Of a stretch of 59,447 nucleotides of DNA, positions 27,289 to 33,819 are shown piece by piece. Source of the DNA: Candidatus Rifleibacteriota bacterium (lineage in GTDB: Bacteria > Muiribacteriota > Ozemobacteria > Ozemobacterales > Ozemobacteraceae); contig JAFPZP010000081.1 of NCBI GenBank assembly GCA_017417215.1, positions 1-59,447 on the forward strand, in the 5' to 3' direction. Made by a program: the position numbers and the translations under genes. Each line of letters begins with the position of its first letter. Positions within the stretch are counted from its first letter, which is position 1. Under the pieces are notes generated by a model. The model made no database searches and was not told the DNA's origin. It saw only the letters and a program-made list of their open reading frames with translations.

Positions 27289-28425
27289 ATGAAAAAAACA
27301 TTTATAATGTTCTCTTGTATGGTTTTCGCATTAGGCGTGGCTACTGCTCCACAGCTTATGAATGCAAAAGCAGGTCAGCAAACATTCGAAGATGACACTA
27401 CTGGCGTTACTAAGACAGCTACTACATCTTCTCTTGAAACTGCTGACATTAGTGTAGATGAAAGCTCTTCTGGTAGCTCTACGAAAACCTCAACCTCTAC
27501 TGATGGTGGCGTAGATGATGCTACTAAAGATTATGAAAAATCATTATTAGGTGAAACTAGTACTTCAACTTCAACTTCAACTTCAACTAAAACCGAAACT
27601 AGTTCTTCTACCGATACTAAAACTAGTACTTCAACAGATACAAAGACAGATACAAAGACTGATACTAAGACTGACACTAAGACTTCTACTGATACCAAGA
27701 CTTCTACCGATACTAAGACTTCAACTGGTACTTCAACTTCTACTGATACCAAGAAAACTGTTGAATACACCGTTCAGTCTGGTGATTATCTGATTGCTAT
27801 TGCTAGTGCTCAGATGGGTGATGGTAGTCGTTGGCATGAAATCGTTGATTTGAATAAAGATAAATATCCTTCTTTATTAACTAATCCAAATTTAATCTAT
27901 GCTGGTTGGGTATTAACTCTTCCTGCTGGTAGCAAAGGAAATTCTAGTTCTTCTAGTAGCAGCACACTTAGTGGTAGTGATTCAATTTCTACTCCTGGTA
28001 CTGCTGTAGACTCAAGCGGATGGGGTAGTGCAAATCCTGTTGAACCAATGCCATCAAGAGTAAGTTCTGAATACGGTTACAGAACTCACCCAGTAACAGG
28101 TAAGAAAGGAACATTCCATAACGGTGTTGACCTTCCTGTTCCAACTGGAAGCCGTGTAAATGCTATGGCAAACGGAACTGTTATTGCTGTTGGTTATGAA
28201 AACGGTGGTGGTAACTATATCAGAATTAAATATGATAATGGTTATGAAACATTTGCTTGTCACCTTAAAGGTTCAACAGTAAAACAGGGCGATAGAGTTC
28301 AGGCTGGTCAGCAGGTTGCAATCTCTGACAACACTGGTATTTATACTACTGGTGCCCACCTCCACTTTGAAGTTAAGGTTAATGGCACTCGTGTTAACCC
28401 AAGAACAGTTGTAAAATTGCCTTGA
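27289..28425 (+). CDS. Secreted LysM + M23 peptidoglycan endopeptidase
   Basis: 378 residues. A signal peptide spans about 1-27. A Thr/Ser/Asp/Lys linker (about 40-156) contains TDTKT-type repeats encoded by repetitive DNA. LysM (about 158-212; YTVQSGDYLIAIA) binds peptidoglycan glycan strands. After a Ser/Gly linker comes a LytM/M23 domain (about 262-375) with zinc residues H277, D281 and H359 and catalytic H357 (HNGVDL, AHLHFEV), so it should be active as a D,D-endopeptidase. GYRTHPVTGKKGTFHNG is the family opening. It has its own promoter and is followed 31 bases later by the His-rich secreted protein. Confidence 0.93.
   Translation: MKKTFIMFSCMVFALGVATAPQLMNAKAGQQTFEDDTTGVTKTATTSSLETADISVDESSSGSSTKTSTSTDGGVDDATKDYEKSLLGETSTSTSTSTSTKTETSSSTDTKTSTSTDTKTDTKTDTKTDTKTSTDTKTSTDTKTSTGTSTSTDTKKTVEYTVQSGDYLIAIASAQMGDGSRWHEIVDLNKDKYPSLLTNPNLIYAGWVLTLPAGSKGNSSSSSSSTLSGSDSISTPGTAVDSSGWGSANPVEPMPSRVSSEYGYRTHPVTGKKGTFHNGVDLPVPTGSRVNAMANGTVIAVGYENGGGNYIRIKYDNGYETFACHLKGSTVKQGDRVQAGQQVAISDNTGIYTTGAHLHFEVKVNGTRVNPRTVVKLP
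27555..27756 (+). repeat. Degenerate short repeats coding the Thr-rich linker
   Basis: Inside the M23 gene: five ACTTCA units (27563-27590 region), then GATACTAAGACTT-like units repeated about eight times. The tract is open in several frames and on the other strand only because the unit is low complexity. Confidence 0.75.
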
Positions 28426-28456
28426 TAAATGTTCTGTAAATGAGGAATTGAGCTAG

Positions 28457-29512
28457 ATGCTGAAAAAAACTTTATTGGCTGTTGCTACAAGCGTAGCTTG
28501 CGTATTGAGTTCTCCTGTTGTGTTCGCTCAAGATCATCACGAACATGATCATGCTCATCATGGTCATGTTCATCAAGAAAAAGATGTTGGTGAATACAAA
28601 ATGATTAATGGTCTTAGATATTACAAGACTATGTCTGAAGCTGTTCCTTCCAAAGAGTTAATGAGAATTGATATAGGAGCAGAACCTGAAAATGTTGGTG
28701 GACCTAAGCAAGATCCTAAGCATACTACAGGTGGTCTTCCAATGGCATTCAGACCAACAGTTAATAAAGATGAAGTTTGGATTCTTGATTCTATAAATGG
28801 TGGTTTAAAGCTTTTCAAATCTGGTAAGCTTTTAAAGAACATCAATATAAAAGAATTCTGTACTGTTCAAGATTTCGCATTTAGCCCTGACGGTAGTAAA
28901 ATTGCTTTCCTGAATGCAAATACAGGAAAGATATATATTACTGATGATAAAGGCAAATTAAAAACTACAATTTCTGGTTACTCTTATGCTCTTTCTATAG
29001 AATTTGAAAATGATAAAGAACTACTTGTATTAAGTCCTTTGTCTAAAGGTGTCGCTAAGGTTTCTGTAGGAGGAGCGCCCTTGGGCGTATTTGAAGGCGA
29101 CCAGAGTTTAAGCAATTTCTCTTCTGAAAAAGGTTTGTGGGGTATAGATTATTCTAATCCTACTAATGCTAAACTTTTTGTTCAGAAAGGTTCTTCTCCA
29201 AAAGTAATCGCAGAGTTCCCCTTTGCGGAATACAAAGATGTAGAATATAAAGTTGGTAAAATTTACGGCTTAGATTCTGAAGGAAATGTTTATTTTGGAC
29301 TTACTGCTTGTGACCCAAATGGTATTATTTATCGTGACAGAATCTATAAGTGCAATCAATATGGTGAAATTTTAAAGGAATTAGATGTTATCGACGATCC
29401 AATACTTTCACCAGAATTACCACGTCATAGAATAGTTTGTCCTGATGGCGACATTATGACTTTCTATTCAAATGAACTGGTTTATGCAATTAGAATTTAT
29501 TCTATGAAGTAA
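28457..29512 (+). CDS. Secreted His-rich protein, beta-propeller-like
   Basis: 351 residues. The signal peptide ends near residue 25 (VFA-QD). The mature N-terminus is strikingly His-rich (nine His in about 20 residues, DHHEHDHAHHGHVHQEKD), as in periplasmic metal-binding or metal-chaperone proteins. The rest has repeated short beta-strand patterns (FSPDGSKIAFLNANTGKIYI and others) suggesting a beta-propeller of the YncE/NHL kind. It follows the M23 peptidase by 31 bases and ends just before a strong terminator, so the two form one operon. Metal binding is inferred and no enzyme motif is seen. Confidence 0.8.
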   Translation: MLKKTLLAVATSVACVLSSPVVFAQDHHEHDHAHHGHVHQEKDVGEYKMINGLRYYKTMSEAVPSKELMRIDIGAEPENVGGPKQDPKHTTGGLPMAFRPTVNKDEVWILDSINGGLKLFKSGKLLKNINIKEFCTVQDFAFSPDGSKIAFLNANTGKIYITDDKGKLKTTISGYSYALSIEFENDKELLVLSPLSKGVAKVSVGGAPLGVFEGDQSLSNFSSEKGLWGIDYSNPTNAKLFVQKGSSPKVIAEFPFAEYKDVEYKVGKIYGLDSEGNVYFGLTACDPNGIIYRDRIYKCNQYGEILKELDVIDDPILSPELPRHRIVCPDGDIMTFYSNELVYAIRIYSMK

Positions 29513-29538
29513 AACCTCACATTGTTCGTTAAACAAAG

Positions 29539-29572
29539 AAAACTGCCAGACTTTAAGTCTGGCAGTTTTTTG
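29539..29572 (+). terminator. Intrinsic terminator of the M23/His-rich operon
   Basis: A hairpin pairs AAAACTGCCAGACT with AGTCTGGCAGTTTT, closed by a short loop and followed by T residues. It stands 27 bases after the His-rich gene stop. Confidence 0.92.
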
Positions 29573-29618
29573 TACTAAGAAAAAAAATAATTATGTACAG
29601 AAATAGATATTAAAAAGC

Positions 29619-29647
29619 TTGAAATTCTTTTAATGTAGTGATATTAT
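29619..29647 (+). promoter_or_regulatory. Promoter of rpsT
   Basis: TTGAAA (29619-29624), 17-base spacer, TATTAT (29642-29647), 38 bases before the rpsT start. It is the only promoter-like sequence between the preceding terminator and rpsT. Confidence 0.7.
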
Positions 29648-29684
29648 TAAGGCTCCAAAATGATTTATGAAAGGTGAAATTATC

Positions 29685-29951
29685 ATGGCTAATACAAAAT
29701 CAGCAGCTAAGAATGCCCGCAAGGCAGTACGTCGTCATGCAGTTCGTGTTCAGATTAAATCTGAACTTAAGACAGTTCGCAAAACTGCTTTAGCCACAGC
29801 AGAAAATGCTCAAGGCGAAGAAGTAGCAAAAGCAACTAATTACGCAGTAAAGAAATACGCAAAAGCAGCTTCTAATGGTTATATTCATCCAAAGACTGCT
29901 GCTAGAAAAATCAGCCGTCTCATGAAGGCTGTAAACAGACTTCAGAAATAA
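29685..29951 (+). CDS. rpsT: 30S ribosomal protein S20
   Basis: 88 residues from ATG 29685, chosen over an upstream in-frame ATG (29667) because AAAGGTG lies 9 bases before it and S20 proteins start MANTKSAAK. The protein is lysine/arginine-rich and helical (KRVRRHAVRV-like N-terminal half, HPKTAARKISRLMKAVNRL at the end). It binds 16S rRNA in the body of the small subunit. It is a single-gene unit with a promoter upstream and a terminator at 30012-30052, next to the convergent holA gene, a common arrangement. Confidence 0.96.
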   Translation: MANTKSAAKNARKAVRRHAVRVQIKSELKTVRKTALATAENAQGEEVAKATNYAVKKYAKAASNGYIHPKTAARKISRLMKAVNRLQK

Positions 29952-30011
29952 TAACCAGCTTTATATTTATTACTTCTGGTGTATTACAACTGATATACTG
30001 TTAGCCATTTT

Positions 30012-30052
30012 ACCGAGAGTGTATTTTAATATGCTCTCGGTTTATGGTTTTT
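30012..30052 (+). terminator. Intrinsic terminator of rpsT
   Basis: ACCGAGAG at 30012-30019 pairs with CTCTCGGT ending at 30041; the inner stem extends over an AT-rich stretch. A T-rich tail (TTATGGTTTTT) follows. It lies about 60 bases after the rpsT stop and faces holA, which ends at 30076. Confidence 0.75.
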
Positions 30053-30075
30053 AGGGGAGTTTAATATATTTAATA

Positions 30076-31197
30076 TTAGTTGCCTAAGCTTTCAGCAACA
30101 AAGACTTGAATAGCAGCAAGAGGGTCTATGACTCCAGATTTTAATTTTGAATCGAATTCAATCATTTTAGTCCAGAGAGCTGTTAATTCATCTAGAGTAA
30201 AATTTAAAGCCATATACAGTGATTTAAGTTTGTTTTGAAATTTTAAATTTGTAGCTTCAACTAGTGGACCAGGCATATCTTCAGCAAGAGTCTGAATGTC
30301 AGACAAAATGTTCTTTTTTTCCTGATTGGATTTAAAATCAGATTTTTCTGCATACAATCTGTATTTTTGTAATAGAGTCAGTATTGGTTTAAAAATATCT
30401 GGTCTATCCTGACATAAGGCAAGAAAAAGCCTGAATTCACGAATTTGCTTTATCAGCATAAACCATATCTTTTGAATCGCTTCACCCCTGTTATATAGTG
30501 CTTCGAGAATTCTTAAAGATTTTGCTGTATTACGTTTACCATAGGCTTCTAAGAAGTCGAAGGGGGTGTCTTGTTTTATATAAGCGACATTATTATTGAT
30601 GTCAGCTAAGAGTATTTTGCTTCCAGGCTTAGCTAAGGCAAGTTTGGTAATTTCCTGATGTAGAAGGGCCAAGTCAGAACCAACTAGTTCGATGAGTTGG
30701 TCAGCAGCGTCTATTGCTATTTCTGAACCAAGCTCAGCGGTTTCCTTTCTAATCCAATCATTTAGTTTATTGGCAAAAGGAGCCCAGAAATCTATTTTAT
30801 CTGATTGTTGTTTAAAAGCTGAATTGATTTCTGTTGCTACTTTACTGTCTGAGACAGCAAAAACAATAATAGTTTCTATTGGAACTCCGCCACTTTTCAA
30901 CTTTTCTAAAAATTCTTTTCTCTGTTTTGAAGTAACTTCGTCTAAATCTTGAATATAAAAGAGTCTTGGGCTTGGATTAAAAGAAAAACTGTATATTAAA
31001 TTGATAAGATCGGGAAGTTCTTTCCCATTACAAATTATTCTATTAACGTTTTCAGATTGTTCTTCTTTGGGAACGTAAACTTTGGCTAGTAAATTAAAAG
31101 TTTTTTGTTTTAAAAATACTTCTGGTCCACTGAAAACATAGACAGGACAGACAAGTTTTCGCGTTTTTATTAAGTTTTCAAAGCTTTGTATGTCCAT
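30076..31197 (-). CDS. holA: DNA polymerase III, delta subunit
   Basis: 373 residues, full length for HolA. The protein is the wrench of the clamp loader that opens the sliding clamp. It begins with VCPVYVFSGPEVFLKQKTF, the family's degenerate nucleotide-binding start, followed by FSFNPSPRLFYIQDLDE near residue 75 and IELVGSDLALLHQEITKLAL (about 170-190), the typical domain-III entry. Sequence identity with known families is low, as is usual for HolA. It is flanked by rpsT downstream (convergent) and short tandem repeats 8 bases upstream of its start. Confidence 0.92.
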   Translation of the reverse strand: MDIQSFENLIKTRKLVCPVYVFSGPEVFLKQKTFNLLAKVYVPKEEQSENVNRIICNGKELPDLINLIYSFSFNPSPRLFYIQDLDEVTSKQRKEFLEKLKSGGVPIETIIVFAVSDSKVATEINSAFKQQSDKIDFWAPFANKLNDWIRKETAELGSEIAIDAADQLIELVGSDLALLHQEITKLALAKPGSKILLADINNNVAYIKQDTPFDFLEAYGKRNTAKSLRILEALYNRGEAIQKIWFMLIKQIREFRLFLALCQDRPDIFKPILTLLQKYRLYAEKSDFKSNQEKKNILSDIQTLAEDMPGPLVEATNLKFQNKLKSLYMALNFTLDELTALWTKMIEFDSKLKSGVIDPLAAIQVFVAESLGN

Positions 31198-31205
31198 GGG
31201 AGAAT

Positions 31206-31261
31206 GGTGGTAGGTGATTGGTGGTAGGTGATTGGTGGTAGGTGATTGGTGGTGGGTGGTA
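31206..31261. repeat. 14-bp tandem repeat (GGTGGTAGGTGATT), four units
   Basis: Three perfect units and a fourth degenerate one, then ACACCCTAC-type short repeats to about 31292. The tract fills the spacer between holA and the aminopeptidase gene. A reverse-complement fragment of the same repeat lies at 342-356. Confidence 0.9.
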
Positions 31262-31298
31262 GATTTTCCACACCCTACACACCCTACACCTAAGCTCT

Positions 31299-31345
31299 AA
31301 GCTGCAAGCCAGGCAATAATGATGTTTTTTTCTGGCTTAAAGCTT
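31299..31345. terminator. Long imperfect hairpin 3' of the M18 gene
   Basis: AAGCTGCAAGCCAG (31299-31312) pairs with CTGGCTTAAAGCTT (31332-31345) with two mismatches and a 19-base loop. It starts a few bases after the aminopeptidase stop. On the minus strand it lacks a T-run; on plus it is followed by T8. It probably ends the aminopeptidase transcript, but the direction is uncertain. Confidence 0.4.
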
Positions 31346-31349
31346 TTTT

Positions 31350-32783
31350 TTAGTAGTGATTTTTCATGAATGCTTTGTAAGCACTGACAGAGTAATGGTA
31401 ATCAACTTTTGAAATTATTTCAAAAGGAGAATGCAGGCTTACAGTAGGAATAGCAATATCGACTACTTGAATATTGTTGTTGGCAATTAAGCGTGCAACG
31501 GTTCCTCCGCCGCCTTCATCTACTTTACCCATTTCACCGAACTGATATGGGATATTTTCATCGGCAAGCATTTTTCTTATTTTGGTCAGGAATTCAATGT
31601 CTACTTCAAGACTTCCGCTTTTCCCGCCTTTTCCACTGAATTTGCTTATCCAGATGCCTTTACCTAGATAACCGCTGTTCAATGGATCATAAGCACCTTC
31701 ATAATTTGGATCAATAGAGGCACTTGTATCTGCAGAGAAAACCAATGTATTGGTTGTTACATTTCTTATAGTGGCATAAGAAGTTTCACCAGAGGTTGCT
31801 TCTGTTAGCATGGAAATTATATCCATGATAAGACCAGACTGAGCACCATTAGGACCTGCAGAGCCAACTTCTTCTTTATCTAAGAATATAGTAGCAGCAG
31901 TATGTTCTGGAACATCTATTTCTGATAGAGCTGCAAAAGCTGCATAGACACAAGAACGGTCATCGTGTCCATATGCTCCGATAAGACCACGGTCAAACCC
32001 GACTTCTGCTGCCTTAAAAGCAGGAACTACATGCATTTCAGCCCAAGCGAGATCTTCTTCTGTGAGACCGAACTGTTTTTCTATTTCACGAAGAACCATA
32101 TTTCTAACTCTGTTCGGTTTTTCTTTATCGGTCTTAGGATCTGGCTTTGAACCTACAAGAACGTTGAGTTCTTCGCCTGTAACAGCCTCATTGGTTAGGC
32201 GTTTCATCTGCATTTTTTGAGCAAGATGAATAGCTAAGTCTGATATTGTAAATACTGGATCTCCAGGTTTTTCACCTATAACAAAACTATGGGTTTTGCC
32301 TGATTTATCTATTGCAAAAATGTGTAATGATAATGGTATAGTAACCCATTGGAATTTTTTAATGCCACCGTAATAGTGGGTTTTGAAAAGAGCTACATTG
32401 TCTTTTTCATACAATGGAAGAGATTTTACATCTATTTTAGGTACATCAAGATGTGCAGCAATTAATCTGAGTCCATCTTCTGCTGGCTTTTTCCCAATAA
32501 TACCCAGACAAATTGCTTTGTTGTTGTTAACAAACATTACTTTTGTACCAGGTTTTAATTTTTTGCCTTTTCCTAATTTGGGAAGAGGTTTGAAACCAGC
32601 TTTAACTGCTTTTTCTTTTATATATTCTACTGTGGCTCGCTCAGTTTTACATTGAGAAATAAAATTAAGATAATCGCCACAGCGCTTATCCAAAAGTTTG
32701 ATGTCTTTTGGGGTTAAGCGGTCCCAAGCAGTGCTAGGTTTAAAGGTTTTTACTTCGTTAGTGTCTTTATTTTTTTGAACCAT
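31350..32783 (-). CDS. M18 family metalloaminopeptidase
   Basis: 477 residues from ATG 32783. This start is fixed by a perfect AAGGAGGG site (32788-32795) five bases before it; an upstream in-frame ATG at 32828 lacks one. It matches the M18 (aspartyl/leucyl aminopeptidase I) family: first metal ligand in RLIAAHLDVPKIDVK, second in YGHDDRSCVYAA and the catalytic glutamates in FLDKEEVGSAGPNGAQSG, with a late SLHSPFEIISKVDYHYSV. These enzymes are large cytosolic complexes that trim N-terminal residues with two zinc ions. It is monocistronic and divergent from moxR. Confidence 0.93.
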   Translation of the reverse strand: MVQKNKDTNEVKTFKPSTAWDRLTPKDIKLLDKRCGDYLNFISQCKTERATVEYIKEKAVKAGFKPLPKLGKGKKLKPGTKVMFVNNNKAICLGIIGKKPAEDGLRLIAAHLDVPKIDVKSLPLYEKDNVALFKTHYYGGIKKFQWVTIPLSLHIFAIDKSGKTHSFVIGEKPGDPVFTISDLAIHLAQKMQMKRLTNEAVTGEELNVLVGSKPDPKTDKEKPNRVRNMVLREIEKQFGLTEEDLAWAEMHVVPAFKAAEVGFDRGLIGAYGHDDRSCVYAAFAALSEIDVPEHTAATIFLDKEEVGSAGPNGAQSGLIMDIISMLTEATSGETSYATIRNVTTNTLVFSADTSASIDPNYEGAYDPLNSGYLGKGIWISKFSGKGGKSGSLEVDIEFLTKIRKMLADENIPYQFGEMGKVDEGGGGTVARLIANNNIQVVDIAIPTVSLHSPFEIISKVDYHYSVSAYKAFMKNHY

Positions 32784-32787
32784 ATAA

Positions 32788-32795
32788 CCCTCCTT
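32788..32795 (-). promoter_or_regulatory. Strong ribosome-binding site deciding the M18 start
   Basis: On the minus strand AAGGAGGG stands just before ATG 32783 and excludes the longer in-frame start at 32828. It is the strongest Shine-Dalgarno match seen in the window. Confidence 0.85.
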
Positions 32796-32868
32796 GAAAA
32801 AAATATAAATATGTTTTATGGTGTACATACTACCACAAAATTTAAAAAACTAGTACACTAATTACATT

Positions 32869-33819
32869 ATGGACAACAAAACATTAAAATTATTTGAAGC
32901 ATTTAACACTATATCGACCGAACTTAAGTCTATAATTATTGGAAAAGAAGATCAGATAGATAAAACTCTGATATGTCTGCTTGCACAAGGGCATCTTTTA
33001 TTAGAAGATATGCCTGGCGTAGGCAAAACATCATTGGCTTCAGCATTGGCGAGCGCTATTGGTGGAACTTTCAGCAGAATTCAATTTACTTCTGATTTAC
33101 TTCCCTTTGATATTATCGGGACTAAGATTTACAAACGACAAAGCGAATTGTTTGAATTTATAAAGGGTCCTATTTTTTCAAATGTAATATTGGCTGATGA
33201 ATTAAACAGGGCTTCTCCCAAAACTCAGAGTGCTTTGCTTCAAGCAATGAATGAATTGGCTGTTAGTTTTGAAAAACAGAATTATGTATTAGAAAACCCA
33301 TTTTTTGTTATAGCAACACAGAACCCATGTGGTTCAAGTGGGACCTATCCATTGCCTGAATCTGAACTAGACAGGTTTATGATGCGTATTTCCCTTGGTT
33401 ATCCAGATTCCGAAAATGAAAAGAAGATATTGATTAAAAACTTGAAAGGTGAATCTGATAATACGATAAAGACCAAGCTTGAATTGGAACAGGTAATCGA
33501 AGCTCAGAATTATGTTTCTGGTATTGAAGTAGACGAAAAGGTTCTTGATTATATAGTCAGACTTTCAACTTTCATAAAAGAACATAATGAAGTTCTTCAG
33601 CCTGTTAGTCCAAGAGGTAATATAGCTTTGATGAAGGCTTCACAAGCTGTAGCTTTCATGAAGGGCAAGGATTATGTTTCCATAGATATGGTAAAAAGTA
33701 TTGCTCCAGAAGTTTTAGGACATCGTGTTGGGTTGAAAAATCCATTTCGTTTAGGTGACAGATCTGCTAGTGCTGATTGGATAAATTCCGAAGTACTTCA
33801 AAAGGTAAATGTTGAATAA
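32869..33819 (+). CDS. MoxR-family AAA+ ATPase
   Basis: 316 residues. Walker A is in DMPGVGKTSLA (about residues 48-58), Walker B/DEL in ILADELNRASPKTQSALLQAMNE, sensor 1 in FFVIATQNPCGSSGTYPLPESELDRFMM, and the C-terminal lid has VSPRGN. MoxR ATPases are chaperone-like motors that usually work with the DUF58 and VWA or TgpA proteins encoded beside them. Here the partner gene overlaps its end by 11 bases. No Shine-Dalgarno is seen; a TACACT box lies about ten bases before ATG 32869, so the message may have almost no leader. Confidence 0.93.
   Translation: MDNKTLKLFEAFNTISTELKSIIIGKEDQIDKTLICLLAQGHLLLEDMPGVGKTSLASALASAIGGTFSRIQFTSDLLPFDIIGTKIYKRQSELFEFIKGPIFSNVILADELNRASPKTQSALLQAMNELAVSFEKQNYVLENPFFVIATQNPCGSSGTYPLPESELDRFMMRISLGYPDSENEKKILIKNLKGESDNTIKTKLELEQVIEAQNYVSGIEVDEKVLDYIVRLSTFIKEHNEVLQPVSPRGNIALMKASQAVAFMKGKDYVSIDMVKSIAPEVLGHRVGLKNPFRLGDRSASADWINSEVLQKVNVE

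Noticed and set aside
27531..27793. Overlapping frames on both strands in the Thr-rich linker
   Set aside because: They arise from the low-complexity repeat; only the frame with signal peptide, LysM and M23 is supported.
31264..31272. DnaA-box-like TTTTCCACA
   Set aside because: It is a single site with a mismatch, inside a repeat-rich spacer.
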